Shown here: positions 1-11,384 of the stretch, piece after piece
Layout of the letters: each line of letters opens with the position of its first letter
Position numbering within the stretch: the stretch's first letter is position 1
NCBI GenBank assembly: GCA_005884605.1
Contig: VBBE01000143.1
Span: forward strand, 1-20,905
Direction of reading: 5' to 3'
Source of the DNA: Candidatus Bathyarchaeota archaeon
GTDB taxonomy: Archaea > Thermoproteota > Bathyarchaeia > 40CM-2-53-6
DNA: 20,905 nt
The notes under the pieces: model-generated
What the model was told of the DNA's origin: nothing
Database searches by the model: none
The model's input: the letters and a program-made list of their open reading frames with translations, nothing else
Position numbers and translations under genes: made by a program

Positions 1-1
1 T

Positions 2-613
2 GACGCGGGTCGAAGCGGCATGACTCTGACCCGGTCTATCGAAATATCGTCCGAACGGGACTATGGTCCGTTGACGAAGGAGCTCAAGAAGCTAATCGCG
101 AAGATCAGTTTCAGGGTCCCGTTGGAAAGGGCGCTCCAATACTTTGCGGATGCGACCGGTACAACTCTCTCACGGCGAAGCTCGATGCTTATTGCCGAGG
201 CCAACAAGTCTGGAGGAGATATCCAAGAGAGCATGGAATCCGTCGCCAAGCACGTGCAAGAGATCCAGTACTTAGAGAGAAAGAGGCGTGCCACTTTGAG
301 ACCCTTCATCGGAGTCATGTACATCAGCTTCGCAGTCTTCCTCGTCACCGTCTACCTGCTCATCTCTAGCTTCTTCAAACAATTAGCCAACACCGACTTC
401 GGTGGCGGGGGAACTGTTGGAGGAGTAGGGTTCAACTTTGTCAGTCTCCCGTTGGACAAGATCACAACGGTTTTCCTGTACATGGCAATGATCGAGGCTC
501 TGTTCGCGGGACTAGTCGGTGGTAAGATGGCGACAGGCTACCTCAAAGACGGGCTCAAGCATGCCATACTGCTCATGATGATTTGCTTCGTGACCTTCAT
601 CTTCCTCATCTAG
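2..613 (+). CDS. FlaJ/TadC-like type IV pilus membrane protein, C-terminal part
   Basis: This is the 3' end of a gene that begins left of the window: the frame is open from base 2 to the TAG at 611-613, giving 203 residues. The first ~95 residues are a cytoplasmic helical stretch typical of the T2SSF domain, with an AEANKSGGDIQESMESVA segment matching the usual 'sGGdl..aLe.ia' region. Three hydrophobic segments follow (FIGVMYISFAVFLVTVYLLI, then VFLYMAMIEALFAGLVGG, then the extreme C-terminus HAILLMMICFVTFIFLI). In known systems these proteins are the inner-membrane platform of archaeal type IV pili or archaella, working with a FlaI/TadA ATPase upstream. Which pilus type cannot be told from this fragment. 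The ATG at 20 is in frame but is probably internal. Confidence 0.82.
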   Translation, partial: DAGRSGMTLTRSIEISSERDYGPLTKELKKLIAKISFRVPLERALQYFADATGTTLSRRSSMLIAEANKSGGDIQESMESVAKHVQEIQYLERKRRATLRPFIGVMYISFAVFLVTVYLLISSFFKQLANTDFGGGGTVGGVGFNFVSLPLDKITTVFLYMAMIEALFAGLVGGKMATGYLKDGLKHAILLMMICFVTFIFLI

Positions 614-939
614 CCCATCAGCGGCTCACGAAGTCGTTTCGGAACGACGACCGGGTCACAATATTTTTCCAATCGAGCTAGGTATGCATTAGCCCGTCTT
701 CGAGACCTAACTAGTGATTGGAGTTCTGCTTCCAGAGACAATTGCAGTAGCGTTCTGACAACCCTGGGAAGAGAGTCGTCATCAAGTGAGAAATTTGCAG
801 AACCCTCTGACGAGATCCGCGAAGGACGGATTCCGATGGTTCTAAAGTCACGTGGTACTGGACCCGGCTTAGCGCAGGGTCACGATACTATTGACGCGGG
901 ATTCCCGTAGTCGTACTTCGAGAGATCCGAGGGTTTCTT
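614..939. other. Intergenic region between pilus gene and surface-protein gene
   Basis: There is no convincing gene in these 326 bases. They hold the hairpin and T-run listed separately at 633-668, and a GAGGG at 928-932 that may be the ribosome binding site of the next gene. I see no clear TATA box close to 940. Confidence 0.5.
633..668 (+). terminator. Putative terminator after the pilus gene
   Basis: A perfect 6-bp stem GTCGTT/AACGAC (633-638 with 643-648) closes a TCGG tetraloop 20 bases past the stop codon, and five Ts follow at 664-668. Archaeal termination depends mainly on the T-run, so the hairpin may only protect the 3' end. Confidence 0.4.
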
Positions 940-2367
940 GTGAGAAAGAGGTTTCCGTTTCCACTTCTAGTTCTCACTCTCATCGCCGCAGTGATTCCCG
1001 GCTTCATTTTTAGCGCGCATGCAATGGGTTGCACAACCCCTTGCAGCGTTGACACAATAACGAATGTCCCTTCGTCAGAGGGAGTTGTACAAGTGCAACT
1101 AGATGGAAACCCATGTCCGGTAAACTGCTTTAATCTGAATCATACCTTCACCTTCAACAACAACACATACCACACCGTCAAAGTCCTCAACACATTCTTC
1201 ATCGGAGCATCGAGCGGCAAGAGATACACGTTCAGCGGCTGGTACACGTACGGACCCAGCGGGTGGTATCAGTTCGACACCAATCCTCTGAACGTCGGGC
1301 CAATCTACATTGATTATACAGTGGCGAAATGCCAACCGGGTCCACCGGGTCAAAATTGTCCTTTTTGGGCGGTATACACGGTGACCCCACCTCTTGGCTG
1401 TAAGACCAACTGCTACATGGACGTCTCTACAAATGTTCCCTCAGCAGACGGAACCGCCACCGTCAAGATTGACAACGCAATAAGCTACGGTCTCCCACAA
1501 GTCTCCCTACCATTTGGAAATGGGTCAGGACCGCATACAATTCAACTTACGTCTCCGACGACGTTCATAGGAACCTCATCCGGGGCGAGGTATGTGTGGA
1601 AGCAGTGGAGTTGCGCTTGTTCTGATATCGCATCGACGACTGGAACCACGTTAACAACCCCAGTCATATACAAGAACTACACCGACCCCACGAGGAGTCC
1701 CCCGCTGAACGGAGTGGGTGGACTAAAGGCAATATTCGATAAGCAGTTCCAGTTGACCCTATCCTTTGTGGATCCTAGCAATCAGCCAATCGCAGCCCCC
1801 GCCTTCGTCACTCTAACGAGCGGCTCGACCGTGATGAATCTCACATCATATTCGAGTCAGTGGACGAGCGCCGTTTCCTGGACAGTGACTGATGCAATGT
1901 GGGAGGGCGCAAAAGGCATAGTGGTAGGCTCGCCAACAATCGATCTAACCGGTGGGGCGGTGACTACTACGATTACCCTGAAGGCGTATTTGGCGAGTGT
2001 CGAGACTGTTGACGGGTCGGGTAATCCTGTGGCTGGAGTAACGGTTACAGTCAGTTTTGTGGGCAATTCTACAACGAAGACGTTCACGACTGGCAGCACG
2101 GGAATAATACAGTTAGGCCATATTCCAATAGGACCCTACAATGTTCAGGTAACATATCAGGGGAAGAGCACAAACTGGGCGACGGATGCGTCTGTTGCCT
2201 CCCAGCCTCTCACCGTTACTGTTCCGGGAGTCGCGGGTGGTGGCGGGACGACCAATAGCACCGCGGTGTCGGCAGTCGTCTTATTGACCATATTTGGGCT
2301 CGCCCTCTTCCTCGTAATATTGGCGATCAGAGTCCGCAAGCCACCCCCTCCCCCAGTAATCGAATAG
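940..2367 (+). CDS. Secreted, C-terminally anchored surface protein with two Cys-x3-Cys modules
   Basis: The 475-residue protein starts at GTG 940, with GAGGG seven bases upstream. A signal peptide is clear: MRKR, a hydrophobic core, and AHA at about residue 28. Two related modules follow. The first opens with GCTTPCSVDTITNVPSSEG (C31, C35) and the second with GCKTNCYMDVSTNVPSADG (C154, C158). Both continue with an 'FIGxSSGxRY' motif and an aromatic segment, so this is an internal duplication of about 120 residues. Residues ~270-430 look like two beta-sandwich modules; the second (VETVDGSGNPVAGVTVTV) resembles the carboxypeptidase regulatory-like fold. A transmembrane helix at ~442-463 and a short RVRKPPPPPVIE tail end the protein. 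The ends resemble many archaeal envelope proteins. I do not recognise a specific function. Its position after a pilus gene suggests, but does not prove, a role at the cell surface. Confidence 0.85.
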   Translation: MRKRFPFPLLVLTLIAAVIPGFIFSAHAMGCTTPCSVDTITNVPSSEGVVQVQLDGNPCPVNCFNLNHTFTFNNNTYHTVKVLNTFFIGASSGKRYTFSGWYTYGPSGWYQFDTNPLNVGPIYIDYTVAKCQPGPPGQNCPFWAVYTVTPPLGCKTNCYMDVSTNVPSADGTATVKIDNAISYGLPQVSLPFGNGSGPHTIQLTSPTTFIGTSSGARYVWKQWSCACSDIASTTGTTLTTPVIYKNYTDPTRSPPLNGVGGLKAIFDKQFQLTLSFVDPSNQPIAAPAFVTLTSGSTVMNLTSYSSQWTSAVSWTVTDAMWEGAKGIVVGSPTIDLTGGAVTTTITLKAYLASVETVDGSGNPVAGVTVTVSFVGNSTTKTFTTGSTGIIQLGHIPIGPYNVQVTYQGKSTNWATDASVASQPLTVTVPGVAGGGGTTNSTAVSAVVLLTIFGLALFLVILAIRVRKPPPPPVIE

Positions 2368-2589
2368 CACCGCCAGCATCGGCTTCGCCTACCATTGGAA
2401 AGCAAAGTTTTTGCCTAGACCGTGTCGCCCGAAAGACTTGTCGAACTGCATCTTAGGCTGCTCCTGGTCAACTAGACAAAAATTTTGCGTTTTCCAGGGA
2501 AAAACTGATGTTCTCGTTCCGTTCAAACTGCCTGAACGAGGCTTCGCGTGGGTTCTCGCATCTAGATCTCGTTGTTCAAAATTGTGGTC

Positions 2590-2594
2590 TTATA
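2590..2594 (+). promoter_or_regulatory. TATA-like box, leaderless start for the small RHH-like gene
   Basis: TTATA lies 26 bases before the ATG at 2621. That is the archaeal TATA-to-start distance and suggests a leaderless mRNA. It supports 2621 rather than any upstream start. Confidence 0.4.
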
Positions 2595-2620
2595 CCGAAC
2601 TATACCACAATGTATCTGTC

Positions 2621-2875
2621 ATGGCCAAGTTTATCTTCTCAATGGGGAACGAAAACTACCGGAAGCTGCAGCTCGAAGCAAAGACGAGAGACGTGACCAT
2701 CCAAGCGCTGATCCGAACCGTGGTCATACCTGAGTGGATCAAGATCCACATCGAAACCACCGCAACCAACACTCACGCGAGCGTCACCGAGACATCGTCT
2801 CTCCTCAGCCACACAACCGGATTCCTCGGCCAACATCGTTCCCTCCCCTCCTCGGTTGGGCGGTCCCGGACCTAA
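2621..2875 (+). CDS. Small ribbon-helix-helix-like protein, hypothetical
   Basis: This is an 84-residue protein. The first ~45 residues have the pattern of a ribbon-helix-helix fold: a strand (KFIFSM), a first helix (NENYRKLQLEAKTRDV) and a second helix (TIQALIRTVVIPEWIK). Proteins of this type usually bind DNA as dimers, but many short archaeal members have no known target. The last ~40 residues are rich in Ser, Thr and His and look disordered. The frame is open upstream to 2411, but that extension is Cys/Arg-rich and not protein-like, so I chose the ATG at 2621, which a TATA-like box also supports. The gene is convergent with cdc48. Confidence 0.55.
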   Translation: MAKFIFSMGNENYRKLQLEAKTRDVTIQALIRTVVIPEWIKIHIETTATNTHASVTETSSLLSHTTGFLGQHRSLPSSVGRSRT

Positions 2876-2889
2876 CCCCAACCTCCCCC

Positions 2890-2897
2890 TTTTTTTT
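2890..2897 (+). terminator. T-run terminator after the RHH-like gene
   Basis: Eight Ts in a row lie 15 bases past the stop at 2875 and follow a C-rich stretch. An oligo-T tract alone can terminate archaeal transcription. Confidence 0.5.
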
Positions 2898-2944
2898 GGG
2901 CGGCCAAGTTTCAGCATGGCCCTGGAAACTCTCTTCTCAGCCAA

Positions 2945-7493
<4,549 letters not shown>

Positions 7494-7536
7494 CTACCTG
7501 ACGCTTTATCGAGACAAGCTGTTGTTCCTGTCCAGA

Positions 7537-8079
7537 CTATCTTGATCGTGGGGCTTGCACGAGTCGAGGTTTCCGGAAGACCTCGATCATTGCTCGCGCG
7601 AATTCTGGAAGATCACTTGGGACTCTTGAAGTGACCAGGTTTCCATCCACCACGACCGGCTGGTCCACATAGTGAGCTCCGGCGTTGATCATGTCGTCTC
7701 TTATTCCCGCAACACAGGTAAGCGTTCGATTCTTGACAATCCCTGTGGACGCTAATACCTGGCCCGCGTGGCAGATGGCAGCAATAGGCTTACCCTGACG
7801 GTCAAAGTCTTTCACAAATCTGAGGATCTCGTTGTTGAGTCGCAGTTTCTCCGGCGATTTCCCTCCCGGTACGACAAGAAAGTCGAAGTTCCCTGAGTTT
7901 ACCTCGTCGATCGATGCGTTGGGTGTGATCGAGTATCCTTTCTTTCCCTTGACAGGTTCCTTCGTTAGTCCGATGACAACGGTGCTGATTCCCTCCTCTT
8001 GCAGTCGATATAGTGGATGGAATAGTTCTAGGTCCTCGAACTCATCCGCGACAATGAAGGCCGCCGTCTTTCCCTTCAG
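7537..8079 (-). CDS. PfpI/DJ-1 superfamily protein with apparent CTG start
   Basis: The 180-residue protein belongs to the PfpI/DJ-1/ThiJ class I glutamine amidotransferase-like superfamily. The conserved acid is in ADEFEDLE (E13), the nucleophile elbow is AAICHAGQ (C103, H104), and the oxyanion loop region is FLVVPGGKSPEKLR. Relatives are described as intracellular proteases, deglycases or chaperone-like proteins; substrate specificity cannot be read here. The frame is open only from a TAG at 8097-8095, and no ATG, GTG or TTG occurs before the internal GTG at 7815, which would delete the N-terminal half. CTG at 8079 gives (M)KGKTAAFIVADEFED, exactly where relatives begin. A minus-strand ATTATA (8149-8144) could drive it with a ~40-base leader. 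It lies 94 bases upstream of cdc48 on the same strand, so co-transcription is possible. Confidence 0.85.
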   Translation of the reverse strand: MKGKTAAFIVADEFEDLELFHPLYRLQEEGISTVVIGLTKEPVKGKKGYSITPNASIDEVNSGNFDFLVVPGGKSPEKLRLNNEILRFVKDFDRQGKPIAAICHAGQVLASTGIVKNRTLTCVAGIRDDMINAGAHYVDQPVVVDGNLVTSRVPSDLPEFARAMIEVFRKPRLVQAPRSR

Positions 8080-8224
8080 ATCGTTTGGTACAGTCTACAA
8101 CCCCTAAGAGTTTGACCGGTGTTGTAGCTGGTTCTCGGTTGGCTATAATGGTTTTTTGGCGCCCGGGCGATTTTGGACTTGTAGTGTCCCTGAAGCTGCG
8201 ATCGACAGATCTTGGTCCGTGCGA

Positions 8225-8230
8225 TTTATA
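8225..8230 (+). promoter_or_regulatory. TATA box of the UPF0148 gene
   Basis: TTTATA lies 33 bases before the ATG at 8264. This would place the transcript start near 8253 with a leader of about ten bases. Confidence 0.5.
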
Positions 8231-8263
8231 GAGCGCTGAGCACACTATTCCTGTTGGTCGACG

Positions 8264-8617
8264 ATGTCTGAGGATGTGAAGCGTATGGCAGACCTGTTGA
8301 AGTCAGGCGCGACCATGCTCTCTGACGTCTGTCCCGTCTGCGGAACACCCCTCTTCAAGGTGAAGGGTGAGGTTTTCTGTGCTAAGTGTAACAAGCCCGT
8401 AGTCTATCAGAGGGCTATGTCGCCCCAGGCCACCCTCTCCCCAGGATATCTCTTGGACTCGGTTGAGATGACGATCATCGGGAAGATCAGTGAGGCGAAC
8501 GAGGTCTTGAAGATAGAGAAGGATCCTGAGAAGCTATCATTGTACAGTAACCTTGTTTTCGGCTGGTTGTCGATGCTGGAGAAGCTTCGCGGCTTGAAGG
8601 ATTCTTTCAAGGAATAG
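8264..8617 (+). CDS. UPF0148 family zinc-binding protein (autoantigen p27-like)
   Basis: This is a 117-residue protein from a clear ATG. The N-terminus MADLLKSGATMLSDVCPVCGTPLFKVKGEVFC is the hallmark of UPF0148 / Sjogren's syndrome-scleroderma autoantigen 1 proteins. Four cysteines (C23, C26, C39, C42) form a CxxC...CxxC zinc ribbon. The C-terminal ~60 residues are predicted helical, with a coiled-coil feel (ISEANEVLKIEKDPEKLSLY). The molecular function in archaea is not established. The gene has its own TATA box and is divergent from the PfpI gene. Its last 11 bases overlap the end of the convergent hjc-like gene. Confidence 0.9.
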   Translation: MSEDVKRMADLLKSGATMLSDVCPVCGTPLFKVKGEVFCAKCNKPVVYQRAMSPQATLSPGYLLDSVEMTIIGKISEANEVLKIEKDPEKLSLYSNLVFGWLSMLEKLRGLKDSFKE

Positions 8618-8924
8618 CTGCTAGGTTTCCCGGGTCGAAAAGTTTTCCATCAGCTAGGTTTGTCAGCTCTACCTTGCGTCTCTTTCGTTTAGCAAGGATA
8701 ATCGGCATGCCCGCTTGCTCGGCCAACCCTAGAAGCTCTTTCTTCCTATCTCTCCCGAGCCACGATCTGTCTGTCTTGCATTCTATCAAGAACGATTTCC
8801 CGTCTCTCATACAAACTAGGTCGATAGGTTTCGATTGCGCCGCCCGGATGACCAGGTATCCTTCTCTCCGGAAGAGATCCCTGATCCGGTATTCCAGTCT
8901 TCTGCCTGTCTCATAGTTCGACAA
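8607..8924 (-). CDS. hjc: Hjc-type archaeal Holliday junction resolvase
   Basis: This is a 105-residue protein from TTG at 8924. The catalytic residues of the Hjc nuclease fold are E11 (RRLEYRIRD), D35 (KPIDLV), E48 and K50 (FLIECK). Their spacing (24, 13, 2) is, as I recall it, that of characterised Hjc (E9-D33-E46-K48). The KLVIRAAQSKP-like segment before the Asp also fits. Hjc dimers cut four-way junctions in recombination and fork restart. The length is slightly below the usual ~120-140, and the N-terminus lacks the basic RKG start seen in some members. The upstream ribosome binding site is weak (GAAGAGAC). The gene is convergent with UPF0148, overlapping by 11 bases. Confidence 0.87.
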   Translation of the reverse strand: MSNYETGRRLEYRIRDLFRREGYLVIRAAQSKPIDLVCMRDGKSFLIECKTDRSWLGRDRKKELLGLAEQAGMPIILAKRKRRKVELTNLADGKLFDPGNLAAIP

Positions 8925-8993
8925 GTCTCTTCGGGTTGTTGAGAATTCAGTCTCTTAAGAACAGTGGACACCTACGAAACTATTCAGATCGAC

Positions 8994-9206
8994 TTATAGA
9001 ATGTGCGTCTCATCGTTGTGGCTAAGCGCCAAGTCCCGACTCGAGACGCGATCTGAGAAACCTTTGAGACCGTCTTTGGGTAGAATCTTTCGAATATCAT
9101 CTATCAAATCGCCCAATATCAGCCCTGATTTATGATTTGGGATAATGCCTCTATCTAGCCCACGAATCGTTCGGAGATCGTTGAAGATTTCCCGTCTTTT
9201 TGCCAT
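8994..9206 (-). CDS. Possible small protein, unrecognised
   Basis: A minus-strand frame of 70 residues starts at ATG 9206 (MAKRREIFNDLRTIRGLDRG). It could be extended to ATG 9251, but that extension overlaps the dispersed repeat and is not protein-like. The composition is plausible (DLIDDIRKILPKDGLKGF). I recognise no family, and there is no obvious ribosome binding site or promoter. It may be a genuine small gene or chance. Confidence 0.3.
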   Translation of the reverse strand: MAKRREIFNDLRTIRGLDRGIIPNHKSGLILGDLIDDIRKILPKDGLKGFSDRVSSRDLALSHNDETHIL

Positions 9207-9239
9207 CTGACATAAGCCTGTATTGTGCCCTGAACTGTG

Positions 9240-9328
9240 AGACTCGCCCATTATCTATGCCAGACAGGAAATTTTTCTCTAGAAGGGGGGTAGGGGGGTC
9301 TTAGCGATCGACTCTCGCGACGCAAGAG
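9240..9328 (-). repeat. Dispersed repeat, copy A (minus orientation)
   Basis: Read on the minus strand, this matches 14223-14305 of the plus strand. In the first 35 aligned bases 31 are identical (CTCTTGCG...CGCTAAGACCCCC). The last 28 show 24 identical (CTGTCTGGCA..GATAA..GGCGAGTCT). The middle differs by a C-rich insertion. The first 17 bases can fold as a 7-bp hairpin. The complementary strand shows two runs of six Gs (9285-9290, 9293-9298). Confidence 0.75.
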
Positions 9329-9517
9329 AAGCTCCCTCGGATCCTTGTGAAACCAATCGTTCAGAACGAAAGTACGGATCTCTCGTCGACCAAGATCTAA
9401 TTCCGTTTCGACAAACGGCTCGTCTATCTGATTGGGAGATGGAAATCTTTTAATCAGAACCCAGCCCGCTCCCACGTTCTGGGCTAGGATGCGTACGGAG
9501 TCAAGACGCCCACCCAA
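9251..9517 (-). CDS. Possible small protein divergent from UPF0147
   Basis: From TTG 9517 this minus-strand frame gives 88 residues. Residues ~1-68 look like real protein (RILAQNVGAGWVLIKRFPSP, then charged and aromatic residues up to FVLNDWFHKDPRELLLRRES). The last ~20 residues run through the dispersed repeat and are Pro/Arg-rich, as if a coding end had been replaced or read through. There is no family I recognise. It would be divergent from UPF0147, with 17 bases between starts, so one of the two promoters would have to lie inside the other gene. A remnant is equally possible. Confidence 0.3.
   Translation of the reverse strand: MGGRLDSVRILAQNVGAGWVLIKRFPSPNQIDEPFVETELDLGRREIRTFVLNDWFHKDPRELLLRRESRSLRPPYPPSREKFPVWHR
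9448..9454 (+). promoter_or_regulatory. Possible TATA box for UPF0147
   Basis: GAAATC followed by TTTTAAT resembles a BRE/TATA pair. A start near 9480 would leave a leader of about 55 bases before the CTG at 9535. It overlaps the uncertain minus-strand ORF. Confidence 0.3.
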
Positions 9518-9523
9518 GAGACT

Positions 9524-9529
9524 GGTGAT
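9524..9529 (+). promoter_or_regulatory. Strong Shine-Dalgarno before a CTG start (UPF0147)
   Basis: GGTGAT is a direct match to the archaeal anti-Shine-Dalgarno complement (core of GGAGGTGATC). It sits five bases before CTG 9535. The alternative TTG at 9586 has no such site, so this motif decides for CTG. Confidence 0.6.
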
Positions 9530-9534
9530 AGCGC

Positions 9535-9813
9535 CTGCAAAAAGCAAAACGGAAAGAAGAATACGAGACACGGATAAAACAGGCCTTGGCCGTCCTGAAC
9601 GAAGTCTCCAATGACAATACCACACCTCGCAACATCCGGCGAGCAGCCAAAGGAGCCATGGACGCGCTCCAGGTGCAGGGTCATACAATAGGCGTTCGCG
9701 CCTCAAACGCCATCTCAACACTGGACGAGATAAGCCAGGACCCGAACATGCCACCTTACACTCGCGTGAAACTGTGGAATGTCGCTAGCATTCTCGAAGC
9801 AGTAAGAGACTAG
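9535..9813 (+). CDS. UPF0147 family protein, apparent CTG start
   Basis: This archaeal protein family is recognised from TTPRNIRRAAKGAMDAL, then GVRASNAISTLDEISQDPNMP and the C-terminal ASILEAVRD. Members are small (about 85-95 residues), all-helical and of unknown function. From CTG 9535 the product is 92 residues, and the first helix (KRKEEYETRIKQALAVLNEV) is complete. From TTG 9586 it would be only 75 residues and would lose most of that helix. No ATG, GTG or other TTG lies between the TAG at 9529-9531 and 9586. The Shine-Dalgarno GGTGAT supports the CTG. A T-run at 9888-9893 probably ends the transcript. Confidence 0.88.
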   Translation: MQKAKRKEEYETRIKQALAVLNEVSNDNTTPRNIRRAAKGAMDALQVQGHTIGVRASNAISTLDEISQDPNMPPYTRVKLWNVASILEAVRD

Positions 9814-9887
9814 TCGCCTTCCCAACCCCTCCTCAGCAGCCCCGACGAGCCCATAGAGCCCAATCGTTGGGTTATGCCTAGAACCGG

Positions 9888-9893
9888 TTTTTT
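9888..9893 (+). terminator. T-run between UPF0147 and the MoxR operon
   Basis: Six Ts lie 75 bases after the UPF0147 stop and immediately before the TATA box of the next operon. This suggests separate transcripts. Confidence 0.4.
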
Positions 9894-9900
9894 GGACAAG

Positions 9901-9907
9901 TATTTAT
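9901..9907 (+). promoter_or_regulatory. TATA box of the DUF4129-MoxR-DUF58 operon
   Basis: TATTTAT preceded by GGACAAG looks like a BRE/TATA pair. Transcription would start near 9930. The first codons after that point are ATT 9945 and CTG 9948, with AGGGAG (9934-9939) as ribosome binding site eight bases before the CTG. Confidence 0.55.
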
Positions 9908-9947
9908 CGCCAATCGCCATACCTTCCACGGACAGGGAGCAAGGATT

Positions 9948-10862
9948 CTGAAAAGAGGCCAACTCCTACCTTTCGTACTAGCCCTCGTACTGCTAGCTTT
10001 CGCCCTCGGCTCCCTCCCGCGATCCCAGCCCGGAGGACCAAGCCTACTATTCAACTCCTACTGGCTAATCTACATCCTCTACCTATCTCCCCTCATCGGG
10101 CTCGGGGCAATGGTAGTCCTGATAATCCTCCTCGCCTACAACTGGCGCCTTCTCTCCGACGCTCTCGGATACGGAATGGCAGGGAGGAGAAAGCAACAGA
10201 GGAAAAAGTCAAGGACCATCCAGATCATTGTATGGGCAGGCGCATGGCTTGTAGCTGTACAGGTCTTGCTGCAAAAGTGTGGTGGAATTTTCTGCAAACC
10301 CTCCCAGAACTCTGTCCTTCAAGTCCAACAGTTCGTCACCGGGTCCACGCAGGGACCCGCGCTGCCCTACGTTCAAGCCGTTACACAACTAGGCGGTATC
10401 GTCCAGACTAACTGGTTTTCGATAGCCTTCCTTGGCCTGCTCGCGGTGAGCTCGGTAATTATCATTCGCGCGGTCAAAGTATCCTGGGAAGAAAGCAGAG
10501 AAAAGAGCATTGAACTGCCAGCGCCCCGAGCCGAAGGAATATTGGCCGTAGAAGACGCAATTCAGATCCTAGAATCACGCGATGCCTTGGATCCTCGGAC
10601 GAGAATCATCAATTGCTACCAGCGCATGGTCCAGGCTGCTCAACATCTCGGAGCCCCAGTTTCATCCGACCAGACCGCTCGGGAGCTTGAAACCGCGATT
10701 CGGAAGATGCTGATGCTCAGAGGTCCTGCAATCAAGGAGCTAACCGAGCTTTTCGAGGAGGCCCGGTATAGCCTGCACCCCATAACGGAGCAGGACGGAG
10801 AGAAAGCGCACCAGCGGCTGCTCATCATAGCTGAAGAGATGAAACTTCCAGTTAGCGTCTAA
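9948..10862 (+). CDS. DUF4129-type membrane protein, apparent CTG start
   Basis: The protein has 304 residues if it begins at CTG 9948: (M)KRGQLLPFVLALVLLAFALG, a good first membrane helix. Further helices are near 40-63, 92-110 and 154-178. A cysteine pair (KCGGIFCKPS) lies in the loop between helices 3 and 4. Residues ~200-300 are a cytoplasmic helical domain matching DUF4129: a conserved aromatic-rich helix, TARELE, and the LTELFEEARYSLHPI signature. DUF4129 domains often accompany transglutaminase-like proteins beside MoxR and DUF58 genes. In frame, the only canonical start is ATG 10110, which would remove the first helix and most of the second. The open frame back to TAG 9879 has no ATG, GTG or TTG. 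It is first in a five-gene operon. Confidence 0.82.
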   Translation: MKRGQLLPFVLALVLLAFALGSLPRSQPGGPSLLFNSYWLIYILYLSPLIGLGAMVVLIILLAYNWRLLSDALGYGMAGRRKQQRKKSRTIQIIVWAGAWLVAVQVLLQKCGGIFCKPSQNSVLQVQQFVTGSTQGPALPYVQAVTQLGGIVQTNWFSIAFLGLLAVSSVIIIRAVKVSWEESREKSIELPAPRAEGILAVEDAIQILESRDALDPRTRIINCYQRMVQAAQHLGAPVSSDQTARELETAIRKMLMLRGPAIKELTELFEEARYSLHPITEQDGEKAHQRLLIIAEEMKLPVSV

Positions 10863-10865
10863 GAC

Positions 10866-11384
10866 TTGAAACGTAGCACTGTAAAGCTTCTGATCCCAGC
10901 ATCCGCCGTCTACGTTCTCTTCCTAATATTCCTCAGAAGCCTCGTTCCCGAAAAACAAACTCCACCCATCACTCTCCTCGTCCTCCCACTAATCCTACTA
11001 GTAGTGGTACTCGTCAGCGACCTATCCTACAGAGCAACAGCCCCGTCTAGGATGCAGCAACGGACGAGGATTCGGAGGTTTCAGGCCCGAGACGTCCAAT
11101 ACTTATCACGGCAAGTCGAAGTCGCCTCAGTAGGAAGCCAGGAATATTTTGAATCAATCCTTCTCGACCGTCTAAGAGACATCTTTGCTGAGAAGGTCAG
11201 CCTTGAAGCCGGACTCGAAAAAGAGAGCGTGAAACAAGAACTCGCCAGTACGGTGAAGGGACCGGCACTGGTTAAGGACAAGACGCTCTACACGCTACTA
11301 TATAGTTCGACGCCTCCCAAGGGAGCGATACGAGTCAAGATGTTGCGCGAAGCAATTGATGGAATAGAGGCCTGGAACGCGTGA
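10866..11384 (+). CDS. Small two-helix membrane protein of the MoxR operon
   Basis: This 172-residue protein starts at TTG 10866, three bases after the preceding stop. Two membrane helices (LLIPASAVYVLFLIFLRSLV and ITLLVLPLILLVVVLVSDLS) are followed by a ~110-residue basic and acidic soluble part (RTRIRRFQARDVQYLSRQVE) that is mostly helical. I recognise no family. Its place between DUF4129 and MoxR genes suggests a membrane partner of that system. The stop overlaps the start of the MoxR gene (GTGA), implying translational coupling. Confidence 0.75.
   Translation: MKRSTVKLLIPASAVYVLFLIFLRSLVPEKQTPPITLLVLPLILLVVVLVSDLSYRATAPSRMQQRTRIRRFQARDVQYLSRQVEVASVGSQEYFESILLDRLRDIFAEKVSLEAGLEKESVKQELASTVKGPALVKDKTLYTLLYSSTPPKGAIRVKMLREAIDGIEAWNA

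Noticed and set aside
2411..2620. N-terminal extension of the small RHH-like protein
   Set aside because: The extension is Cys/Arg/Ser-rich and unlike protein; the TATA-like box lies inside it, 26 bases before ATG 2621.
9285..9298. G-quadruplex from two runs of six Gs
   Set aside because: Only two tracts with a two-base gap; an intramolecular four-tract structure would need loops of zero length. It is also part of the variable centre of the repeat.
9529..9531. TAG codons just before CTG starts (also 8095-8097, 16599-16601) as pyrrolysine or readthrough sites
   Set aside because: The frames upstream of these TAGs do not look coding and hit further stops, so they are ordinary ORF limits.
9432..9614. 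Plus-strand 60-residue frame overlapping the UPF0147 start
   Set aside because: It is a shadow in another frame; the conserved UPF0147 sequence is in a different frame.
9518..9754. Upstream extension of the minus-strand frame to 9754
   Set aside because: This part is antisense to the conserved UPF0147 gene and is Arg/Trp/Pro-rich, as expected for a shadow frame.
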